22,483 nucleotides of DNA, from positions 1-22,483 of the forward strand of contig DATFDL010000614.1 of the NCBI GenBank assembly GCA_035252155.1, written 5' to 3'. The DNA comes from JAICLL01 sp035252155 (GTDB lineage Bacteria > Planctomycetota > Planctomycetia > Pirellulales > JAICIG01). Position numbers and translations under genes: made by a program. Positions 5,798 through 12,703 of this stretch are shown here, one piece after another (the stretch's first letter is position 1; every line of letters starts with the position of its first letter). Below the pieces are notes generated by a model. The model searched no databases and had not been told where the DNA came from. It saw only the letters and a list, made by a program, of their open reading frames with translations.

Positions 5798-6700
5798 ATG
5801 CGTAGGCGACGTGGGTGGACAACGATCGCGGCGCTGACATGCTGGGCGCTCTGCCTGGCTCCGGCGCTGGCCGTCGATCTGACCAAAGCGGGGCGGAAGC
5901 TCACCAAGGAACCCGAGTACAAGACGCAGACTCCGGCCTATTGCCTGGCCGTCTTTGGCCGCCAAGCAAAGCTCGCGGTCTGGTTGGTGCTCGATGGCGA
6001 TGCACTCTACGTCGATCGCAACGGCAATGGCGACCTGACGGAAGCCGGCGAGAAGATCACGGCACCCGAAGACGAACAGAACGACGTGTTCTGCGGCGTG
6101 CGTGAAACAAACTTCGAGATCGGAGATTTGACCACCGTTGTTGGCAAGTCGGCCTGGCATGATGTGAGTGTCTGGAAGTTCGACGACGAAGACGACGAAG
6201 CCGAGCACATCCTGATTTCCGCCACAGGCGAGTATGAGCAGTGGGCGGTCCCGAAGCTGGGCAACTCGCCGGAAACTGCTCCCATCGTCCACTTCGGCGG
6301 GCCGCTCACGATACGGCTCGCGAGCGACAACCTCGTCACCGGGGCGGCAGGAGAAGAGCTCTACGCCGAAATCGGCACTCCGGGCGTTGGCGAAGACACC
6401 TTTGCATCCATCAGCTACGAAACGATTCCGGCCGAGCTTTATCCACTGGCCGAGATCGAGTTGCCGGCGGTCCGCCCGGGCGGGAAAGCGTTTCTGATCA
6501 AGGTGGTGCTCGATGGCCGTTGCTGAGGGAGCCTGTTTCATAGTGACCCGGTCCGGGTCCCTGACGAAATCAAACACGGGAAGGCAAAAGTGACGTTGAG
6601 TTTTGCCGCGTGGCCGATTGGCGACGTTTCTGCGACGACCGCCGAATTGCCGATTGTCGAGCCGGCGAAGGATGGCGATGCCAAAAAAGGTGACGAATGA
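5798..6700 (+). CDS. Exported EF-hand-like protein with in-frame TGA (candidate selenoprotein)
   Basis: By ordinary rules this gene ends at TGA 6524-6526 (242 aa). The frame then continues without a break for 57 codons to TGA 6698-6700, giving a 300-residue product. Residues 1-25 are a signal peptide (MRRRR, hydrophobic core, ending ALA). Residues about 69-80, DRNGNGDLTEAGE, fit a canonical 12-residue EF-hand calcium loop (D, N, N, D, E at ligand positions). The extension reads GSLFHSDPVRVPDEIKHGKA then KVTLSFAAW, with coding-like composition. The TGA is codon 243, directly after Cys242, so readthrough with selenocysteine would give Cys-Sec-Gly. The distal stop forms an ATGA overlap with the next gene, so the longer frame is the one that makes a coupled operon. 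A SECIS-like hairpin follows the TGA. A recent nonsense mutation or sequencing error replacing a Cys codon (TGT/TGC) remains possible. The molecular role is unknown. Confidence 0.6.
6538..6564 (+). promoter_or_regulatory. SECIS-like stem-loop downstream of in-frame TGA
   Basis: The upper stem GACCC (6545-6549) pairs with GGGTC (6555-6559) around the loop GGTCC (6550-6554). Below it, T6544 can be bulged with G6543 paired to C6560, and TCA (6538-6540) can pair with TGA (6562-6564) after a small internal loop. The apical loop begins 23 nt after the TGA at 6524-6526. Characterised bacterial SECIS hairpins (for example E. coli fdhF) likewise have a GGUC-type loop and a bulged U in the upper stem shortly after the UGA. 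The resemblance is by eye; no folding was computed. Confidence 0.45.
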
Positions 6701-7089
6701 CCGCAAGGTATCTTTCGCTGGCGATGCCCGAAGCCCAATCCTGGCGAACTGTCATGGTGCCTTTCGGCCAGGTTTTAGCTTGTGCCCTGGCAGTGCCAGC
6801 GGGATTCTTGGCCAGCGCGATGGTTAGCACCATCGCGACGCTTCCGCTCCTGCTCGTTAAAGAATCGATGTGGGTGGCGACACTGACGCTTTGCCTGCAT
6901 GCCCTGATAGACTGTGCGTGGGTTGCGGGCTTCGCTCGGCTGGCATTTGTCGCGCACCGCCGCGGTGCCCGTTTCAGTGCTTTTCTTTGTGCAGCGCTGG
7001 CCTGCGGAGCGATTCCTTATGCGCTCATCATGCTACTTTGTTTGCTGGCAGTCATTTTCAGCGACCTTTTGTGGCTATTTTTTGGCTAG
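6697..7089 (+). CDS. Small polytopic membrane protein
   Basis: A 130-aa, very hydrophobic protein with about four membrane segments (about 21-43, 45-56, 58-82 and 93-128) and a short basic loop AHRRGARF between the last two. Its ATG overlaps the distal TGA of the upstream gene (ATGA at 6697-6700), the classic arrangement for translational coupling, and its stop is 2 nt before the next start. No family is recognised. Position suggests it works with the exported EF-hand-like protein or the large TPR/FG-GAP protein, but nothing in the sequence shows how. Confidence 0.7.
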   Translation: MTARYLSLAMPEAQSWRTVMVPFGQVLACALAVPAGFLASAMVSTIATLPLLLVKESMWVATLTLCLHALIDCAWVAGFARLAFVAHRRGARFSAFLCAALACGAIPYALIMLLCLLAVIFSDLLWLFFG

Positions 7090-7091
7090 CC

Positions 7092-7514
7092 ATGCCACGC
7101 CCGACATTTTCCGTGAAGATGCTGTTGGCCGCTGTAGCTGCCATCGCCATGCCGTTGGCAACGCTGACTGCAAAACCAAGCTTTTACTCGGGACTGGCGA
7201 TGATGTTGCTGACTACCGCTTTTCCGGCCATCTTTTGGATCGGCTCAAAAGCCGGGGGCCAATACATGCGAGCGTTCTGCCTGGGGGCGTTTGCACCGGC
7301 GATGGTACCGGCGGTCTTTCTCGCATTCAGTTTGATCACGGTCAATGGTCCGCAGACGATAACGCTCAACGAATGGTTTGCGATCGTGGCACAACTGGCG
7401 GAGTTCTATAGGTTTTTGCTTGCTTTCTTCTGGTTGGCGATGCCTGTCGTTGGGCTGCTTTGCGTTGCGGCCTGTTGGACATTCGAGAGTAATACGTCGC
7501 CTGACACGAAGTAA
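7092..7514 (+). CDS. Membrane protein with TFSVKMLL anchor motif
   Basis: A 140-aa protein starting MPRPTFSVKMLLAAVAAIAM. The opening is a variant of the [QT]F[SG][LV][RK]xL[LF] anchor seen in four other proteins here. Four hydrophobic segments are visible (about 8-24, 32-50, 62-84 and 100-132), the last possibly two helices. The open frame extends upstream, but the ATG at 7092 gives the shared N-terminus and sits 2 nt after the previous stop, so it is preferred. The next gene starts 6 nt downstream. Function unknown. Confidence 0.7.
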   Translation: MPRPTFSVKMLLAAVAAIAMPLATLTAKPSFYSGLAMMLLTTAFPAIFWIGSKAGGQYMRAFCLGAFAPAMVPAVFLAFSLITVNGPQTITLNEWFAIVAQLAEFYRFLLAFFWLAMPVVGLLCVAACWTFESNTSPDTK

Positions 7515-7520
7515 TCCGCC

Positions 7521-10500
7521 ATGTCATTGCAACAGCTCAGAAGATCGGCAACAGTTCTGGCCGTCTTGGCAATCGCTTGCATCATTGGTTTCACTCTCTG
7601 GTCGCGACATCGTTTGCCGGGCCCCGGATCGCCGCGATACGAGCAGTACGTCGACGCATTTCAGATCGGTGTGGCCGCTCTCGACGCTGATGTGACGCAG
7701 ATTGCCGAAGAAAACCTGTCGAAAGCCGTCAACATCATCCCGGAAGAGCCGGCTGGATGGGCTGATCGAGGGCTCGTCTATCTTCGGATGGGCCGTCTCG
7801 ATGAGGCCGCCCGCGACCTTCAAAAAGCGCACCGTCTCGCCCCCGACAATCTTGACATCCAGAAGCTGCTGGGATTGCTCGAACAACGCCGCGGCCGATA
7901 CAGCGAAGCCGCTCAATACCTTCGCCGGGCGATCGAACACGATCCACAAGACGCCAAGTCACTCTATCGTTTGGGCGAAATCGTCGAGCAAGAGCAAAAG
8001 GAAGGGAGCGAGGCGGAGCGCCAGCAGCAGCTCGAGCGCGTTCTCGAGCTGAGTCCCGACAACCTGCGCGCGCTCACCGATTACCTGCGGCTGGCGGTGC
8101 GGTGGTCGGACGAGAAGGCCGTACGCGGGACGCTGGCGCGTTTCAAGAAACTTGCGCCAAACTGGTCGCAAGCAAATCAAAGGGAACTAGCGAAAGTCGA
8201 AGAGGAACTAAAATCGGAATTAGGGCCGAGCGCCCGTAGCTCGGTCCTCGGCTTGTGTAATCTGCTCAAGAGCGAGCCAGGCTTTACACGCGGCTCGGAC
8301 GAGGTGAGTCCGCCCATCGGACAGGCCGGCGAGTCCTTGCAAACCTTCTTGCGGCTAGCACCGGTGCGTCCGGCGCCCGCGCCCGCCGACACCGACCTGC
8401 AATTCACCGCCGGCCCGTTGCCTGAGGCGCCCCCTGGCGAATGGCAGGCCGCGGTCGTGGTTTGGCTGACCGGCGACGGAAGCCCCGTGACCTTCTTGTT
8501 GGGCGCTACGGAGATTCGTCGTGTCGACAGCGAGGCGGTGTTGTCCGTGCCGTCAATGACAACCGACGTTACGCCCGCCGATTTTAACAACGACCGACGC
8601 ACCGACCTGGCAACAAGCGGCGCCGGCGGCGTTCGGTTCTTTCAGCAGCAAGATCTCGGCGTTTTGCAGGACGTTACCGACACAACCGGATTGCCTGACG
8701 AAGTGCTCTCGGCCCACTACGCCGGTGCACTAGCCGCCGATGTCGATCTCGACGGCGATCTCGATCTCGTTCTGGCCCGTGCGGAACAGTCGCCACTGCT
8801 CCTACGCAACAACTTCGACGGCACGTTTACGCCTCAACCGATCTTCGAGCAAGCGACGGGGCCACAACAATTTGTGTGGGCCGATTTCGATAACGACGGC
8901 GTCCCCGATGCGGCGTTGCTCGACGGCGCCGGCAGACTGCACGTGTTCGCCAACGAACGCTCGGCGAACTTTGTGGAGTGGCCCGCCAGCTTGCCCGAAT
9001 CTAAGCTGCTCGCCGTGACAACCAGCGATGCCAATGACGATGGCGTGCTCGACCTTGTGGGGCTCGATCCCGATGGCCGCTTGCTGTGCATCTCGGACCA
9101 CAACAAACGCGCGGCGTGGCTTGTCGAACAGTTGGCTCTTTGGCCGGTCGTGGCGGGCGACCAGCAGGCAGAGATTGACCGTATGATCGCTGCCGATTTC
9201 GATAACAACGGGGCAGTCGATCTGCTTGCTTCCGGACCGGATGTCAGCGCCATCTGGCTGATAGACTCTGGAGGCAAGTTCATGGAATTGAAGGCCGAAT
9301 TACCGCCTCGACTTCAAGCCGCTGCCGACCTGCGCGGTACAGGTCGGCTCGATTTGCTCGCGCTTGACGATGCAGGCGGGCCCTTTCGTTTGGTGAATTC
9401 GAGCACGACCTCCTACCACTGGCAAAACGTTCGTCCGCAGGCAACTCGCGACAAGGCCGAAGGAGATAACCGCATCAATTCGTTCGGCATCGGCGGCGAG
9501 ATCGAGCTGCGCACCGGCACCCACGTGGTGAAACAACCCATCGCCGCGCCGGTGGCCCATTTCGGCTTAGGCAAACGCGACCGGGCGGACGTCATCCGCG
9601 TTGTTTGGCCCAACGGTACATTTCAGGCCGAGTTCAAGACGCCCATCGACAAAGCGATTGAGGCCGTGCAGCGGCTGAAGGGGTCGTGCCCGTTCCTCTT
9701 CGCCTTCGACGGCGAGCGGATTGCGTTCGTTAGCGACTTCATGTGGAGTACGCCGCTTGGCATGTATATCAATGCCACCGACAAGGGCGGCGTTTTGCAG
9801 ACCACCGACTGGGTGAAGATACCCGGCCACTTATTGGCCGCTCGCGACGGCCAATACGAACTGCGGGTGAACGCCAATCTATGGGAGACGCACTTCTTCG
9901 ATCATCTCTCGTTGATGGTCGTCGACCATCCGGACGACACGGAAATGTTCGTCGACGAGCTGTTTTTCATGGAACCGAGCGAGCCGGCGTTTCACTTGGT
10001 GGATGAGCCCCGCCCCGTCGCAGCGGCTTACGACCAGGGGGGCCGCGATGTGCTGGCCGAGGTGTGTGCGGCCGACGGCATCTATCTCGATCGCGCAGGT
10101 CGCGGCGCTTACCAGGGCCTGACGCACGACCATTGGGTGGAAATCGATCTAGAAGAAGACGCCCCCCGCGAAGGGCCGCTCTGGTTGGTGGCCCGCGGTT
10201 GGGTTCATCCCACCGATAGTTCGATCAACTATGCTCTCGCCCAGGGCGACCATGACCGACCACGAGCGTTAACCTTGGAGGCGCCCGATGGTCGCGGCGG
10301 ATGGAAAACGGTCCGTGATCGGCTTGGTTTTCCGGCCGGTAAGAATAAGACGATGTTGATCCGGCTCGACGAGTTCGCAGCCGCAAGCGGCGATGCGCGT
10401 CGGTTTCGCCTGCGGACCAATATGGAGATTTACTGGGACTGGCTAGCCTACGCGCGTGGACGAGACGACGCTCAGTGCCAGCAGACGCGGGCGCCGCTTC

Positions 10501-10991
10501 AGGCGGCCGATTTGCAATTCCGCGGCATTGTCGAAATGATGCAGGCCAACCGCAGTTCGCCCGAACTGCCCGACTATGATCGGCTTGTCGCCGTTGGCCA
10601 GCACTGGCGCGACTTGATCGGCTTTCACACGCGACACGGCGACATTCGCGAGCTGCTGGCAACCGTCGACGACCGGTATGCCATCGTCACGGCCGGCGAT
10701 GAGATCATTCTCACATTTGCCGCTCCGGACGATCCGCCGCTGGGCTGGAAACGCGATTTTGTCTGGATTTCGGACGGCTGGGTGAAGGACGGCGATTTTA
10801 ACACACGGTTTGGCAAAACAGTCCTGCCATTGCCGTATCATGGCCTAACCAATTACGACACTCCGCCCGGGCAACTCGACGACGATCCCGTCTACCGCCG
10901 TCACCGGCGCGACTGGCAGGTTTACCACACTCGCTACGTCACGCCCTATGTCTTTGAACGGGGGCTGCGCCGCTTTCGCTCGGATCATTAG
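7521..10991 (+). CDS. Large TPR / FG-GAP / ASPIC-UnbV protein with novel C-terminus
   Basis: A 1156-aa protein. Residues about 10-28 are a single hydrophobic segment (signal anchor), so the bulk is probably periplasmic or surface-exposed. Residues about 50-215 are tetratricopeptide repeats (for example AGWADRGLVYLRMGRLDEAA). Residues about 350-640 hold FG-GAP/VCBS-type repeats with calcium-loop cores DFNNDRRTD (354), DVDLDGDLD (407), DFDNDGVPD (455), DANDDGVLD (503) and DFDNNGAVD (559), expected to form a beta-propeller. Residues about 650-705 match an ASPIC/UnbV module (NSFGIGGEIELRTG, HFGLGKRD, VVWPNGT). The last ~450 residues, rich in Trp, Tyr and Asp, are not assigned to any domain I know. 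It is the last gene of a four-gene cluster (6-nt gap upstream). TPR plus propeller suggests protein-protein or glycan contacts; an enzymatic C-terminus cannot be ruled out. Confidence 0.9.
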   Translation: MSLQQLRRSATVLAVLAIACIIGFTLWSRHRLPGPGSPRYEQYVDAFQIGVAALDADVTQIAEENLSKAVNIIPEEPAGWADRGLVYLRMGRLDEAARDLQKAHRLAPDNLDIQKLLGLLEQRRGRYSEAAQYLRRAIEHDPQDAKSLYRLGEIVEQEQKEGSEAERQQQLERVLELSPDNLRALTDYLRLAVRWSDEKAVRGTLARFKKLAPNWSQANQRELAKVEEELKSELGPSARSSVLGLCNLLKSEPGFTRGSDEVSPPIGQAGESLQTFLRLAPVRPAPAPADTDLQFTAGPLPEAPPGEWQAAVVVWLTGDGSPVTFLLGATEIRRVDSEAVLSVPSMTTDVTPADFNNDRRTDLATSGAGGVRFFQQQDLGVLQDVTDTTGLPDEVLSAHYAGALAADVDLDGDLDLVLARAEQSPLLLRNNFDGTFTPQPIFEQATGPQQFVWADFDNDGVPDAALLDGAGRLHVFANERSANFVEWPASLPESKLLAVTTSDANDDGVLDLVGLDPDGRLLCISDHNKRAAWLVEQLALWPVVAGDQQAEIDRMIAADFDNNGAVDLLASGPDVSAIWLIDSGGKFMELKAELPPRLQAAADLRGTGRLDLLALDDAGGPFRLVNSSTTSYHWQNVRPQATRDKAEGDNRINSFGIGGEIELRTGTHVVKQPIAAPVAHFGLGKRDRADVIRVVWPNGTFQAEFKTPIDKAIEAVQRLKGSCPFLFAFDGERIAFVSDFMWSTPLGMYINATDKGGVLQTTDWVKIPGHLLAARDGQYELRVNANLWETHFFDHLSLMVVDHPDDTEMFVDELFFMEPSEPAFHLVDEPRPVAAAYDQGGRDVLAEVCAADGIYLDRAGRGAYQGLTHDHWVEIDLEEDAPREGPLWLVARGWVHPTDSSINYALAQGDHDRPRALTLEAPDGRGGWKTVRDRLGFPAGKNKTMLIRLDEFAAASGDARRFRLRTNMEIYWDWLAYARGRDDAQCQQTRAPLQAADLQFRGIVEMMQANRSSPELPDYDRLVAVGQHWRDLIGFHTRHGDIRELLATVDDRYAIVTAGDEIILTFAAPDDPPLGWKRDFVWISDGWVKDGDFNTRFGKTVLPLPYHGLTNYDTPPGQLDDDPVYRRHRRDWQVYHTRYVTPYVFERGLRRFRSDH

Positions 10992-11082
10992 CAAAACGAA
11001 GCAATAGTCATTCAAATGCCGACCGAACCAGCGAAACAAAAACGTTGCCGACTTTGGTTCTCGAGTTAAGGAATCGGTAACG

Positions 11083-11964
11083 ATGCGGTTGCCTCGTCTG
11101 CAATTTGGGCTGCGAGCGCTGTTTGTCGTGATGACGGCGGCGGCGGTGATGGCCTGGTGGCCGAACTACGGTCGGCCGCTGTACGAAGCGAGGCAGGCGC
11201 GCCTGAACCTGCGCCGCGCGATACACCTCGGCGACCCCGAAGGCTTTGTTTTGAGCCTAGAGCGGATCGAATCGTTACGGCTCGTGCAGCCCGAGCATCA
11301 GCATCTCTGGCAGCCGGGCGAGATCGGTCCACCTGAGCCTCTTACGATGGACGAGAAGTTCGCGGAGGAATGTACTGAATTGCTCGCACACGACTCTGCC
11401 AAGGTCCGCGTGTTGGCGGCACTCGCGGTGAGCTTGATTCGCCGGCAGCCGGAACAAGAGTTACCGTTGCTTACGGCGCTGCTCGACGATCCCAGCGTTG
11501 AGGTACGTGCGGCGGCCGCCTACGGGTTGAAATGTTATGAGCGTGCGGCTCAGCCTATGTTCGAGGCGTTGGTCAAGGTCGTCAAGGCGGCTCGCCAACG
11601 ACGGCGCATCGATTCAACGGCAGCCTTTGAAACGCTATTAGAACTCGACTCGTTTGCCACGATGCAAGCCCTTGAACTAGGTGGCATTAGTTACTTGCAC
11701 GCGGTCCCCGGTCGGCGACCAAGTTTGTTCGCCGATCGTGTTCTTGGAGAGATCTACCCAAGATACCGGCAGGCATCAGACCTGCGTTTCGAGCAGGAAT
11801 GGCTCGAAAAAGAGTCGCGGGATTGCAAGGTGCGTCTTTCTGCTTGCACCGACGTAGCCGAACGCGACGCTTGCCGCGATGAACTCGATACTCTCCAAGC
11901 AGAGTTAGAACGCCTTCGTGCCCAGCGCGCCGCGTGCCGCGCCGCTTATGGCGATAGCAACTAA
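11083..11964 (+). CDS. Membrane-anchored HEAT-like repeat protein
   Basis: A 293-aa protein beginning MRLPRLQFGLRALFVVMTAA, another copy of the F[SG][LV][RK]xL[LF] anchor, with a membrane helix at about 10-27. A linker follows, then HEAT-like helical repeats at about 95-170 (AKVRVLAALAVSLIRR and PSVEVRAAAAYGLKCYER). The C-terminus (about 240-290) is a charged, probably coiled-coil helix with four Cys (SACTDVAERDACRDEL and RAACRAAY). HEAT repeats normally mediate protein contacts; no catalytic motif is seen. AAGGA at 11068-11072 may be the ribosome binding site, 10 nt before ATG. It is 91 bp after the large FG-GAP gene and converges on the GNAT remnant. Confidence 0.8.
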   Translation: MRLPRLQFGLRALFVVMTAAAVMAWWPNYGRPLYEARQARLNLRRAIHLGDPEGFVLSLERIESLRLVQPEHQHLWQPGEIGPPEPLTMDEKFAEECTELLAHDSAKVRVLAALAVSLIRRQPEQELPLLTALLDDPSVEVRAAAAYGLKCYERAAQPMFEALVKVVKAARQRRRIDSTAAFETLLELDSFATMQALELGGISYLHAVPGRRPSLFADRVLGEIYPRYRQASDLRFEQEWLEKESRDCKVRLSACTDVAERDACRDELDTLQAELERLRAQRAACRAAYGDSN

Positions 11965-11996
11965 GCATCGCCCGATGGTTTAAACGATTCACAATG

Positions 11997-12541
11997 TTAC
12001 TTTTCACGCGCAAGCTTCACGGTGGGTTCGTCGCCATCGGATAGGATGGCTTCGCCGACGCGCAACAGGCCGAGCTTTTCGAGTACCCGGAGTGAAGCTG
12101 TGTTCCGCGCGTGGGCGCATGCCACCACGGCGGTTGTCGCGGGGTCTTCAAGGGCATTTGCCACGAGCGGCATGGCGCCTCGGTCGCCAGACCGCGCCCC
12201 CACGCAGCCCGGCGGTAGCGGTAGCCGACTTCGATTTCGTCCGGACTGGTCCAACCCAGGTCGCGCGCGAGGGTGGAGTCGCACGCGGGACGTGCGAAGA
12301 CCCAACCAAGGAATTCGCCGGTCAGCCGGTCGAGCACCATTCGGATGCCATGCCACGCGTGCGCCTGACCCGGTACATACACGGTCCGAATGCGATCCCG
12401 GTAGCTTGCCAGTTCGGGCAGTGGTGCCGTGCTAATATAGCGCATGACCTCGAGATCGGAGTCGAGCTCGCGTAACAGCTCGGCGTCGGCCTCCGTAATG
12501 TCACGAAGAATGAGCCGGGCCGTTTGCAGGGGGTCTCGCAT
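11997..12541 (-). pseudogene. GNAT N-acetyltransferase with one-base frameshift
   Basis: From ATG 12541 the protein reads as a RimJ/RimL-type GNAT acetyltransferase: LQTARLILRDITEADAELL, then GEFLGWVFARP and EIEVGYRYRRAAWGRGLATE. The last part is the acetyl-CoA-binding region. After this, near 12176-12180, sense switches to another frame, which supplies the expected C-terminal half: AMPLVANALED, ACAHARNTASLRVLEKLGL, then LAREK and a stop at 11997-11999. Inserting one base restores a single ORF of about 181 aa, the usual GNAT size. The original frame runs on with low-complexity, non-family sequence to 12017. This is a recent frameshift or an assembly error. GNAT enzymes transfer acetyl from acetyl-CoA to amines or protein N-termini; the substrate here is unknown. 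Confidence 0.8.
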
Positions 12542-12703
12542 CGTTCATTCTTGGTTCGCGTCGCGAATTCCACGGCTCTTGCACCGTCCGCATCACTCAG
12601 CCGCCGGCATCATTCTATCACGGCAGCCCGAAGGCTTGTCGAGCGGTGAAATCGCCAGCGACTTATGGCATAATGAAGCCCCTCACCGCAAGGCACTGGA
12701 GCA

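Noticed and set aside
6527..6696. A separate short gene after the first TGA
   Set aside because: No start codon with a ribosome binding site opens this frame, and the sequence reads as a direct continuation of the preceding protein.
12630..12680. Possible promoter (CATAAT-like -10) upstream of the PSCyt1 gene
   Set aside because: The only -35-like hexamer is about 27 nt away, too far for a sigma-70 type promoter.
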